Shown in pieces: positions 1-9,112 of a stretch of DNA of 64,000 nt. Position 1 is the stretch's first letter, and each line of letters begins with the position of its first letter. Location of the stretch: positions 644,001 through 708,000 of the forward strand of contig OZ025840.1 in NCBI GenBank assembly GCA_964019425.1, written 5' to 3'. Position numbers and translations under genes: made by a program. Below the pieces are notes generated by a model that saw only the letters and a program-made list of their open reading frames with translations, made no database searches and was not told the DNA's origin. Source of the stretch: Flectonema sp. DT1601. Taxonomy: Eukaryota; Euglenozoa; Diplonemea; Diplonemida; Diplonemidae.

Positions 1-170
1 GAGAAAAGGGGCTGGCTTCTACGAACCAGTCGTTTTTATTAATTTTTTTTTTGTTTATTATTGAGAGTCTTAATGATTGTGATACCGAAAACGCCGATCT
101 TTGACTTAAATATATAATAAAATAAAAATATATAAAAAACGTGGTTGTAAACTCGCATAAAAAGAAATCC

Positions 171-193
171 TTTTTTTTTTTTTTTTTTTTTTT
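171..193. repeat. Poly-T tract (23 nt)
   Basis: An uninterrupted run of 23 T. Such tracts recur in nearly every intergenic region here and are rare inside coding sequence. Confidence 0.9.
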
Positions 194-2118
194 GCCCCCT
201 TAGTGGGACTATATTTTCACCCCCCCTGCTTATTATGTGTTGATTACCGGATGTGACAACGTCTTCTGGTCAATAAGACAAAAAAAGAAATATGATTCAG
301 TTTTTTTTTACATCGTCAAAGTTTCTCTTCCAATCTCAGCTGCTTATTTATAACCCCTTATATTAACTGATGTGTGTAGGGGTACTACAACCTTGGTTGA
401 ATATGGGACTTTTTAATAATTAAAATTATTGTTTTACCGTGCTTATGTTCGTGTAATTCCCTCCCCCGGTCTCAAGCCGACTGACTGACTTCTATAACAT
501 GCTGATGATGAGAGAATAGAATAAACGAAGGTTTTTTTTTTTTTGGATATTTCCGAAGCCTGGTAGTTATTTCAAAAAGTCTAAGTTAAATATTACAGAG
601 TAAAGTCAAAGCAGTTATTCCTCTGAAATTGATGCATCTGTAGTGTAGTCACAACATGGATACGATCTGTGTGGACAGGGTGACTCATCCCCTTGTTGGT
701 TAGTTATTTATATATATTTATTTTTCTTTATAATTATTTATTTTATTTTCTCCGTAAAGTATTCTTTTTTTTCTTCTCCTTCTTTTTCTTCTTCCTCTTC
801 TTCTTCTTCTCTTTTCAACCGCAAGTGGGAATAGTACAACACAACGCAATGCCGTTGTTATGTGCACTCACAAAAAAATTTGCAGTTGGGGGGGTTTTTT
901 TTTTTTTTAAATCGCTCTCCTTCCGTCTTTAAAATGTCCGTTTTTTAAAAAAAAAAAAATTACAAACCACCTACAAAAAAAAAAGGGGGAAAAAATCATA
1001 ATAATTTGTTGTGTTCATTAATAATGATTGCATAGTTTTATAGAATTCTTTTTTAACTTTTAACGTACCCGTATTGATATACACAACGTTGTATAACAGT
1101 CGTTTGTGCAAGGTAAAGGGTCAAGAAGTAATCTTTAGTTGATTAAAGTTTAAGTTTTCGTCGTATTTTTTTTTTTTGTAATTTTTTTTATGAAATTACA
1201 TTACACCCATTTGGTTGAAAGTGATTCAACAATTCGTTTCTGAGTCTTCGGAAATGGATACGGATTGGGTCCTCTGTTGCTGTGAGTTTCCCTCCTAACG
1301 CACTCATGGTATACAGTAACGTTGGATTAAGTAACTAACATTCTTTTTTCTTTCTTTCTTTTTCGTCTGATTTTTCTGATAGGAGGAAAAAATAAAATAA
1401 AAAACATCACTATGTATCGGTTAACAGTAAAATTAAGCGTGGGATACGACAAGTATTTCACAGATTCTCATGTTAATAGATACGAGGGGTTGTGATACGG
1501 ATAAAAACAGGTGTTTTCTTTTTATTAAATGTTAAGTATCAGCGGGGAAAAAACGATTCGGCTGTATTGGTGTTTACTTTGGCTCAATTTTTTTTTCCAC
1601 CCCCCTCCTTTCATTGCAACCAGGTTTGGCCGAAGTTTATATTTTAGCCACTTTCAAGTTACTTTATATTTAATCAAAGTATGAAGTTGCCCTCCGAACT
1701 TGCACGGGACCGAGAAAGAAGAAAAAGAATAGGGAAAATCAAAAAAAGGCAATCCATATCTACACAGAGGATCATTTTTCGTGCACAGACGAATTTCTAT
1801 TCTTGTACAAAAAATAGTGTGTGTTTTGTGGAGGACATTTGAAATCCTTTTTTAATTGTTTCTTCTTCAGGTTATTATCGGCTTTTTTCACAGATGCGGG
1901 GTTTACCCCCCCGCAGTGTGGTTTTTATCTTTTCTTATTATCCTCCTCATTTATACCAAAAAAATTAGTAAATTGCAAATGTCTTTTTTCTTTTTTCCTC
2001 TTTTTTTTTCCTGCGCCTTTCAGAACCCAACCCATCACCTGCGTGTGCTGAATAAACTTAAAAGTCTGACCGGAGAAAGGGGACGGCAGTAAGCAGTTCC
2101 ATGAAACTTTTCTTCTTC

Positions 2119-2142
2119 TTTTTTTTTTTTTTTTTTTTTTTT
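2119..2142. repeat. Poly-T tract (24 nt)
   Basis: An uninterrupted run of 24 T following a TTC-rich pyrimidine stretch. Confidence 0.9.
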
Positions 2143-2821
2143 CCCCTCTCCGTTTCTTTTTATTATTATTATCTATGCTAACACTACCTATTTGTATCAT
2201 TAAAAATTACTAAAATTCTTAAAAAAAATTTAGTTAAATTTTTTTTTTAAATGCAAAAAAAATAAAATAAAATTATTATTATTATTATAAATCTGCTCAA
2301 ACTATAATTAGTCCTCCTCTTATTTTATTTTCCTCGTCTTACTTTTTTTTAAAAATCTGTTGCTGCCCCTCAGAGAAAGATGTTGTAGGTCAAGAAGAAG
2401 AAATGACAAGAACTAAATGCAATGCGAAGCTCCTACAAAAAAAAAAAAAAAAGTTTGATATTATTCTTGAATTTGAAGAAAAAAAAATAAAAATGAATAA
2501 ATAAAAAAAAAAGGATATTTTTGTTCTTAGCACAGTGCGATCCATGATTTTTCACACAATTTTTTTTTTGTTTTTGTTTTGTTTTGTTTCGCCGCTAAGA
2601 TGTATCCTTTATTTCCTTATTTTTTTTTTTTTTAGAAAGAAAAAAACAGAAAAAAAACAAAGAGAGCGAATGCTATTCCATTTGAGTTGCTTTGTGAGAT
2701 TTATAATTTTCTTTAAAAAAAAACATAATATTGTAAATGTTCTTCATTTAACAGGATGACAAAAAAAAAAAATAAAAAAATAAATAAATAAATCTAATTT
2801 CTTTTTTTAATTTTAATTTTT

Positions 2822-2847
2822 TTTTATTTTTTTTTTATTCAACAGTA
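2822..2847 (+). promoter_or_regulatory. Pyrimidine tract and splice acceptor before the 2852 gene
   Basis: A T-rich tract ends in TTCAACAG at 2845, only two bases before an ATG. This looks like a trans-splice acceptor giving a 2-nt native leader. An ATG at 2848 precedes the real start at 2852 and is out of frame with it, opening a 19-codon frame that ends at 2907. Confidence 0.6.
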
Positions 2848-2851
2848 ATGG

Positions 2852-3373
2852 ATGGGAAACCGACAATCACCAACTCGAGATGCTCCCCTCTGTATTATAC
2901 AGTGTGAACGTCCATCACCATTGAGAAATAAATTTGAAAAATACACCAGAATGGACGATTCGGATGAGTATTCAGTTGCAATGGTTTGCTTACAAGCAAG
3001 TTGCGTACCTAAATCTATTCATAAGTTGTTGGCTTGTTTATTAGCCTCTCGTGGAGTCGGAAGTAGTGAGGTACTATGGAAAGAAATCGTAGCAGCGATT
3101 ACCTTATTTGAAGGAAGGGACAAGTTTAGTCAGAGAAAATATTTTTTTACAGAATTAAGCGATGAGGGTGATTCTGTGACGAGGCGATCTCTTGTGAAGG
3201 CACTCCACACCCTACCTGAATGTGAAAAGTATAAAATGGATATGGGAAAGGTAGTTGATTTACACGGAAAACAAGGAATCATAAATTTAAAATCCTTTAA
3301 TACCAAAGTAGAAGTTATTATAACATCGATTACTTCTCAATTAAACACTCCAAACCCAACTCTCCGGTCTTAG
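2852..3373 (+). CDS. Small protein with N-myristoylation motif and one degenerate EF-hand-like segment
   Basis: A single-exon frame of 173 residues. The N-terminus MGNRQS fits the myristoylation pattern, with Gly at position 2 and Ser at position 6, so membrane anchoring is plausible. Around residues 100-116 the segment ELSDEGDSVTRRSLVKAL resembles an EF-hand loop and exit helix, but the spacing and acidic ligands are imperfect, so calcium binding is doubtful. A calcium-sensor relative is one possibility; I do not recognise a named family. The start is chosen because it lies 6 nt after a strong acceptor and gives the long frame, although an out-of-frame ATG lies 4 nt earlier. The downstream spacer holds a tandem duplication. 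Confidence 0.7.
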   Translation: MGNRQSPTRDAPLCIIQCERPSPLRNKFEKYTRMDDSDEYSVAMVCLQASCVPKSIHKLLACLLASRGVGSSEVLWKEIVAAITLFEGRDKFSQRKYFFTELSDEGDSVTRRSLVKALHTLPECEKYKMDMGKVVDLHGKQGIINLKSFNTKVEVIITSITSQLNTPNPTLRS

Positions 3374-4150
3374 TTTTGTCGAACAATTTTTCTTTCGTTT
3401 TCTTATCGACATTTTTTCCTGCTGCCCAACCGTATGACTATTTTTACAGAGCCGCCCTCCCTACCTTGAGAAGGGTTACACAGATTGGTTCCTTGATTTA
3501 TTAAGTACCTTAAGCCGTGTTCTTTTTTTTTGGTGTTTGGTTTCCACCTTCACTATAGGTTCGTTCTTCGATGCCATGACTTTCTGTGAGCGTATTTTCT
3601 TTGCTGCTGTTCAATATTATGTATTGGACAGCGCGGAATTTCCTTTTTTTTCGCTTTTTTTCTTCTTTCGCTTCTTGGAATTTAGAATTCAGTACCGGGT
3701 TGTGTCATTGCATCGCAACTCAAGGGAACTCCCTACTTCTCCTTACCTGCTTGCTGTTTAACTTACTTGTGACTACCTTGAGAAGGGTTGCACAGATTGG
3801 TTCCTTGATTTATTAAGTACCTTAAGCCGTGTTCTTTTTTTTTGGTGTTTGGTTTCCACCTTCACTATAGGTTCGTTCTTCGATGCCATGACTTTCTGTG
3901 AGCGTATTTTCTTTGCTGCTGTTCAATATTATGTATTGGACAGCGCGGAATTTCCTTTTTTCGCTTTTTTTCTTCTTTCGCTTCTTGGAATTTAGAATTC
4001 AGTAACGGGTTGTATCATTGCATCGCAACTCAAGGGAACTCCCTACTTCTCCTTACCTGCTTGCTGTTTAACTTACTTGTGACTATTTCCTACTAACTAT
4101 CTATTTAGTACAAGAGGCGTTTGCATTTTACGTTTACAAGCTTGAAAGAT
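3374..4150. other. Intergenic region between the small EF-like gene and the Costars gene
   Basis: It consists mostly of the 312-bp tandem duplication. After copy two, the unique sequence TTTCCTACTAACTATCTATTTAG ends in an acceptor at about 4108, likely the trans-splice site for the next gene. Confidence 0.6.
3461..4084 (+). repeat. Tandem duplication of a 312-bp non-coding unit
   Basis: Two head-to-tail copies, 3461-3772 and about 3773-4084, each beginning CTACCTTGAGAAGGGTT and ending near CTTACTTGTGA. I see only a handful of differences: A/G in GGTTRCAC, C/A in GTAMCGGG, G/A in GTRTCATTG, and a T-run length change. This makes it a very recent duplication of the 3' UTR/intergenic segment between two genes. 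No meaningful protein is encoded. Confidence 0.9.
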
Positions 4151-5476
4151 ATGCAACACGATTCTTTAATACATCTCAATACAGAAAGGGAGGACGGCTA
4201 CAATTATCAGCCCTCAATAATAAACATGCCAGCGGAGGATGAGGAGAATGATATGGATATGCTCGTTGAGCAGATAGAGCGTGTGATGGAAAGCGAAAGC
4301 GGCTCTGGAGGAGCTACCTTTGGAATGTTACGAAGGGTGTGTTGTTTATGTTTAATTATTATTTTTTCTAAGTATTTAAAAAAAAAAAAACGTTAATATA
4401 AAAATAAAAAAAACAACACTTAACAGGATGATGGCGTTGTGGAACAGTCAGCAGGGCGCATTGTCGCTCTCCTCCATGCCGCAAAAAAGAGAAAAGTTGT
4501 AGAATACCGAGGAAGGTTTTTAATTGAAAAGGATGACGACCACACCATCATCACATTGCGTGATCCAGCTGATCGCGTTTGTGTTTTATTTAGTGACCTT
4601 GAGTAGAAAACTACAGGGGAAAAAAAAAAAAAAAAAAACCTAACAGATACGAATTAAGTCAAAGGGACGAGAGGCGAAGAAAACCAGGGCACAGAAGGTT
4701 CAGGAAGCAAAAGAAAAAAGGTTTGCATTTTCTGTTTCAATTTTATTTTTGAAATTTCTTTTTTTCATTATCCTGGCTCAATGAAATCCGAATTGCCTTT
4801 CAAGTTTGGAAACTGTAAAATTGATAACAAAAACAGAGCGCAAGCTAGAAAAGAGAAGATGGCGGAAGAGCAGGCTGAAGTTGAGAGGTTAAGAGCAGCG
4901 GGGTTTTATAATCAAAAAGAGGAGGAACCAGAACCGCCTTCAGAAGGTGATGATGACGAAGAACCGCCACCAGACTCAGACGATGACTCAGAACCTCCAC
5001 CACCAGATAGTGACGAGGATTCAGAACCCCCGCCACCTGATTCTGATGAAGACAGTGAACCACCTCCGCCTGACAGTGATGATGACTCAGAGCCTCCACC
5101 TCCAGACTCTGACGATTCTGAGCCACCTCCACCTGATAGCGATGAAGAGCCTCCTCTTGATGATGATGATGAAGAAAAGAAGGATGCTCCTGCAATCATC
5201 ACGAAACCTAAAAAGAAGGCTGAAGACATGGAAGAATGGGAAAAGGTAATCGAAAAACGTGCCAATGTCCCAACTGGAGACGAAGTAAAATATACCTATG
5301 ACGAATTGTTTATAAAGACAACTACATTAACAAGAGATGACATTAACGTTATGAAGAGAGAGACCTACCTGTCAGATGAGGAGTTTGAAACCGTCTTTGG
5401 GATGTCACCTGATGATTTTAGTAAACTACCAAACTGGAAAAAGGCAAAACTGAAGAATGAAAAAGGATTGTTCTGA
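4151..5476 (+). CDS. Costars domain-villin headpiece fusion protein (probable), actin-associated
   Basis: Proposed exons are 4151-4336, 4427-4576, 4647-4720 and 4837-5476, giving 349 residues. Exons 1-2 encode a Costars domain (as in ABRACL/STARS): [20 protein letters not shown], then after the intron [20 protein letters not shown] and HTIITLRD. Exon 3 and the start of exon 4 are a charged helix. An acidic proline-rich linker with about six DSDxDSEPPPP units follows. The C-terminus is a villin headpiece: [14 protein letters not shown] and [17 protein letters not shown], keeping the KKxK...GLF actin-binding end. Frame is kept across all three introns (GTGTGT, GTTTGT and GTTTGC starts; AACAG ends). 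Alternative: two genes, with Costars reading through to TAG at 4604-4606 (121 aa) and the headpiece starting at 4781. Domain calls are firm; the fusion is inferred. Confidence 0.72.
4948..5158 (+). repeat. Acidic/proline-rich repeat of about 11-12 residues inside the headpiece gene
   Basis: About six units of the form DSDxDSEPPPP join the charged helix to the villin headpiece. Codons differ between units (TCA/AGT/TCT/AGC for Ser; CCA/CCT/CCC/CCG for Pro), so the protein repeat is old and kept at amino-acid level, unlike the nearly identical DNA repeats elsewhere in the window. Confidence 0.85.
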
Positions 5477-5832
5477 TACTACAAGCAACACTACCACCCT
5501 ATCCTTCCTATTCTTGTTATCCAAGTTACTTTGCTTTTTTGTTTCTTAGCAGCCCTCGCCTAAGGGCGAGTAGGTCCAGCGAATAAATTTAATTTTATCG
5601 TTTATTGAAGTTTTTTTTGTAAGAGCTGTTACGTATTGTTCTCTTGAAAAATAAAAATAAAAATTTGGTGTTATTAATATTTTTTCCATTTTTTAAAAAA
5701 AAAAAAAAAAAATAAGACTAAAATGTGTACCAAAGTACTTCGGGTAGTTGTAAAAAAAAACAATTAATCTTTTTTATTTTTTTTGTTTAAAATATTTTAA
5801 TTTCAAGACACAAAAAAGAAAAAAAATACGTG
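5477..5832. other. Intergenic spacer
   Basis: Short AT-rich spacer with a poly-A run near 5697-5712. A T-rich tract ending TTTCAAG at about 5806 is the likely acceptor for the membrane-protein gene. Nothing else was seen. Confidence 0.6.
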
Positions 5833-6669
5833 ATGACAATGTCAGAACCTGATACTGCTGACAAACACTCGCAGACGAAAGCTCGACCACAAGAGTTAGT
5901 CCCTATTGAAGGTGGTGCTGAAATTGAAGAGGAGATGGTCGGAAGTCCAGTAAATTGGAATATTAATCCTAGTACCAGCGTCAGCTTATCAAAAATTGAT
6001 GATACGGTCGGTGGAGAATCAGAAGTTCAAATAACGGCAAATATTTTATTTGTATTAGCATTCGTAGCTTACATATGTGATACGATTGCTGTTGTGTTTT
6101 CAATAGGACATCGGTTCAGTGATTGTGATGCATATTTAGGATGGTCGAGTTTGATATTATTCATATTCGCTGATTACAGTTTACTTCTTCTTGATTGGTT
6201 TTTAGAACGACAACCAATCTTCTTCTACACAATGAAATTAAAGATCATTCCTCTTCTTCCTTTTTTTGAAATTAACTATTTCAGACGAGTTATCCAACAC
6301 ATTGTATCCGGTCCTCGTCATAACCACAATCACTTTCAAAGATTTCAGCATGCCTTCTTTGCAGTTGTTTGTTCTCTTCGGGTGTTAACGGTTTCGCTAC
6401 CCCAGTTAATATACGATATTGTTTTGTTACAAGAAACTAAATACGAAGAATCAAAATACTATGCTGGAATGATTCCTCACGTCGTTTTTGTTTGTTTCAC
6501 TCTGTTATTAATAATTCAAGTTTTGGTCTATCGTAGAACCGGTGGTAGCGTCGGTATTCATTTTGGTGGTATCGGACATTACGTTGTGGTCGTAGTAGTG
6601 ACCACGACAATAATAATCGGAGCAGTTGTAATTTCGACTGTTGCTATTGATAAGAAAGATTGCGGATGA
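5833..6669 (+). CDS. Multi-span membrane protein, family unknown
   Basis: A frame of 278 residues; a second in-frame ATG lies two codons downstream. The first 65 residues are polar and acidic. About five hydrophobic spans follow, near residues 66-92, 102-125, 175-200, 215-235 and 250-272. The segment FFAVVCSLRVLTVSLPQLIYD vaguely resembles the LPQL-bearing span of XK-related proteins, but this is not enough for assignment. The histidine-rich loop RHNHNHFQRFQH sits between spans two and three. A T-rich acceptor lies about 26 nt upstream. The last valine run (VVVVVVTTTIII) forms the C-terminal span before a short charged tail. Function unknown. Confidence 0.75.
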   Translation: MTMSEPDTADKHSQTKARPQELVPIEGGAEIEEEMVGSPVNWNINPSTSVSLSKIDDTVGGESEVQITANILFVLAFVAYICDTIAVVFSIGHRFSDCDAYLGWSSLILFIFADYSLLLLDWFLERQPIFFYTMKLKIIPLLPFFEINYFRRVIQHIVSGPRHNHNHFQRFQHAFFAVVCSLRVLTVSLPQLIYDIVLLQETKYEESKYYAGMIPHVVFVCFTLLLIIQVLVYRRTGGSVGIHFGGIGHYVVVVVVTTTIIIGAVVISTVAIDKKDCG

Positions 6670-6874
6670 TTAATAATTTATTGTTATTATAATGTTTTTT
6701 TCCCCGATCAATAGATTTATTTGTAGAAAAAATAAAGGATTATTTACTGTTGATGTAAACAATTCATTAATAGACGTTAACTGAACTGGCTGTTTCTATC
6801 TGTTTTTTTTTTATGTGACCACTTTCTCCCTAAAAACAAGGAAGCCTTGGGGAGGGTGTAATTTCACCTCTTAG

Positions 6875-6909
<35 letters not shown>

Positions 6910-7689
6910 ATTATCTAATAATCCAAGTAACTGATTCCACTCGGCTTCTACTTTGGCACTCTAAAAACCCAGAATATTAGTAATCCAAACATGATCCTTT
7001 TGTACTTTTGGGTCACCTTGTTTTTACGGCATTCTGCGGAAAGGAAGCAATAGGCTCCAAGGTACAAAGGGAAGCAGAGTATTAGGTATCTTTATGTGGT
7101 AGGAATGGGAATGTCGTGTAGACGATAACCTAACTCATTCTAAAAGTAGGGCAATAACCCCAATTGGGCGGGAAGTGGTTGAGAAAAGACGAATTAAAAG
7201 TACCACAATTATGATTACAGACATCATTTACTTACTTAGGTTAGAATCCACTTCTTTATTTTATGTAACTAATAATGTACTGCCAACACAGGTGTCATAT
7301 ATGTGTTTGTTTGCGTTTGTGAAATCAATCAGCTATTAAAACAGTAAAACAGTTTGTATTACTGAGTGGCAATGTCTTTAAACAGAAAGTGGTACAGATT
7401 CGGAAATAAATACTGCGACGAACTCTTATTTATAATTGTTTAGTCCTGGAGCTTTGAACACTTTCAAAAAGTCAGCCTTACTCTTTGCCATCCGAAATAA
7501 TCATTAAGAACATAACTGGCACTTCTCTACCAGTAGTTGGGTGAGGTGATATTCTCCATTTAAGTCCGGTGGGCTAAAGTAATTGAGGATGAGGAATGTT
7601 TGTATTATGACAACTTCTGTAGTTGTAGAGAAGGCCATTATATTATAAAGTTTTTAGTAAACTTGTCAGCAACACACTTCACTCTTCAG
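6670..7689. other. Gene-free spacer
   Basis: Contains a T31 run at 6878-6908. Around 6950-7600 the sequence is of ordinary composition but without long open frames, recognised RNA genes or transposon domains. It could hold an old degraded element that I cannot identify. Confidence 0.5.
6878..6908. repeat. Poly-T tract (31 nt)
   Basis: The longest uninterrupted T run noticed in the window. Confidence 0.9.
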
Positions 7690-8630
7690 CTTCAACTTCA
7701 GGAATTGCTCCTCAAAAATGTAAAATGGAAGTTTTTTGTGACATTCCCGGATTTGGGATTTCCTGCCGTATCGCTCACGGCTGGCCCCGATTCTCTTGTG
7801 AGCGACGTATTGAATGCGGCAGCTGAGGAGTGGGATGTCGATGCGGAACAAGTTGAGTTATCGCTTGCGGGTAAGTTTCTTTGTGAAACTGAGCGGCTGT
7901 TACTTCTTGGAGTGGGTCCAACCACCGAGTTGGAGATGTGGAAGAAATAATTTCAGGTATTTGGTAAGTGTTGGTTCGTCGATGCGGCGATGCGGGAGAA
8001 GCTGCTCCGTAGGCTGAAACGCGGCAAGGAAGAGTTCCTTTTCCTGGACACTCCAACATTCTCAGAGTACGGTTGCCTCAGCCTTGACAGTGTTTTGATT
8101 CCTCGAGTGGTCGACCAGATTTCATTCTGCAATTCAAATTCTGAGGTCACTGTTGGTGATTGGTTTTTATACAACTGTTCATCGATCACTTCCTGGACCG
8201 CAACTCGTTCACAGTGCCCTACCCGGTTCCACCGGACCGCCTGAGCGACGGGATCCATGGGATTCAAACCCCTAAACACTTAAACACTTAAGCACTGGTT
8301 AATTCTTTTTTCAACTGTTCATCGATCACTTCCCTTGACCTCAGTGGTCTTGGTAGTGTGACTGCTGTTGGAGGTGGATTCTTAGAAATTTGCTCATCGA
8401 TCACTTCGCTTGATCTCAGTGGTTTTGGTAGTGTGGCCACTGTTAGGGATAGCTTCTTGTGCAACTGTTCATCAATCACTTCTCTTGATCTAACTAATTT
8501 AAGAAGTGTAACAAGTGTCGGGTTGTTTTGTCTTCAAGGATGCAACAGGATTCGATCTGTTGAGCTTCCTGTGAATTGTGATTCTCTGTTTGTGGATCAG
8601 TCGATAATTATAAGAAGACTTGTGCAATAG
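7690..8630 (+). pseudogene. Broken ubiquitin-like + leucine-rich repeat gene
   Basis: The 5' part encodes a ubiquitin-like fold (FVTFPDLGFPAVSLTAGPDS, then LSLAGKFLCETERLLLLGVG). A linker follows, then an LRR array of 23-24-residue units with core NCSSITSLDLSGxGSVTxVG, of the BspA-like kind. Two defects are visible. An in-frame TAA at 7948-7950 separates the ubiquitin-like part from the LRR part. A 118-bp insertion plus 22-bp duplicated target at 8194-8333 shifts the frame; subtracting those 140 bp restores both the frame and the LRR periodicity. No in-frame ATG precedes the ubiquitin-like domain, so the start is also missing or lies on an unseen exon. It probably belonged to a multigene family encoding repeat proteins. 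The LRR array is short (about 4 units) and ends at TAG 8628-8630. Confidence 0.8.
8194..8311. mobile_element. 118-bp GC-rich SINE-like insertion in the LRR pseudogene
   Basis: The segment is flanked by perfect 22-bp direct copies (8172-8193 and 8312-8333, beginning CAACTGTTCATCGATCACTT), consistent with target-site duplication. It is much richer in G+C than its surroundings at its 5' half. It contains GGGATTCAAACCCC, which resembles a tRNA T-arm/B-box, and ends in a T6 run like a Pol III terminator. A short AAACACTT tandem lies between. No A-box could be assigned with confidence, so SINE identity is tentative. The insertion itself is well supported because removing it restores the host frame. 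Confidence 0.65.
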
Positions 8631-8713
8631 TTTATTAATTCATTTAAATGTCTTATGAAAGCTGTGACTTCTTAAAATATTTCTTGTGCTCATGTCTTTT
8701 TATTTTCATTTAT

Positions 8714-8742
8714 ATTTCGTTTTCTCAGTGACTTGTGAATAT
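8714..8742 (+). promoter_or_regulatory. Splice acceptor of the 8743 gene
   Basis: A T-rich tract ending TTTTCTCAG at 8728 lies 14 nt before the ATG at 8743. It has the form of a leader trans-splice site and supports this small gene being real. Confidence 0.55.
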
Positions 8743-9112
8743 ATGGCGAAATCAATCCGCTGTCTTGATTGCAGTGAAGTCTTCGATGGAATAGAAGATG
8801 AACCTTCAGGGGTATGAGTTGAAATTGTTTGTTAAGAAAAAATGTGTGGGAACAAAAAAAAAAAAAAAAAAAAAACAGATGTGCACATGTCCCCCCCCTG
8901 AAGATTTCAATGGTCCAATTTTCCCTGGTGGCTTCAGACAAGCACCTTGGGAGTGGATTGACCCAAGTGAGAGGGGAAACACAACAACAACAACACCAGC
9001 AACTAGTAGAGCATCAGATGATTCCGCTGCAAGCAAAGAAAGCACAACCAAGTGCTCGGTGACTGGATCTCCCTATTTTGATTCGATGCTTAAAATAGCA
9101 TCCTGCACATGA
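8743..9112 (+). CDS. Small two-exon Cys-rich protein, 100 residues
   Basis: Exon 1 (8743-8811) encodes MAKSIRCLDCSEVFDG and continues to a Gly codon. A 67-bp intron (8812-8878, GTATGA...ACAG, with an internal A-run) follows, then exon 2 (8879-9112). The phase is 0 and the frame stays open. The CxxC in exon 1 and CTC at the start of exon 2 could form a small zinc site. Next comes the Pro/Gly/aromatic stretch FNGPIFPGGFRQAPWEW and a Thr/Ser-rich low-complexity tail. Intron start and end match the other introns here, and a good acceptor lies just upstream. I do not recognise the family. Confidence 0.65.

Larger units (their letters stand above)
1..2847. other. Gene-free AT-rich stretch
   Basis: No convincing coding region, tRNA or rRNA was found on either strand. 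The open frames present are low-complexity Phe/Lys runs produced by poly-T and poly-A tracts. The sequence is a mixture of homopolymer runs, TTC-rich pyrimidine tracts and AT-rich spacer. It may contain the 3' UTR of a gene lying upstream of the window. Confidence 0.6.

Noticed and set aside
693-932. Open frame rich in Phe/Tyr/Leu
   Set aside because: Produced by TTT/TTC pyrimidine tracts; no domain, codon structure or downstream context.
4912-5265. Minus-strand Ser/Gly-rich frame
   Set aside because: Antisense shadow of the acidic proline-rich repeat in the headpiece gene.
8250-8275. tRNA gene, from the T-arm-like GGGATTCAAACCCC
   Set aside because: No cloverleaf, A-box or acceptor stem could be built; treated as part of the inserted element.
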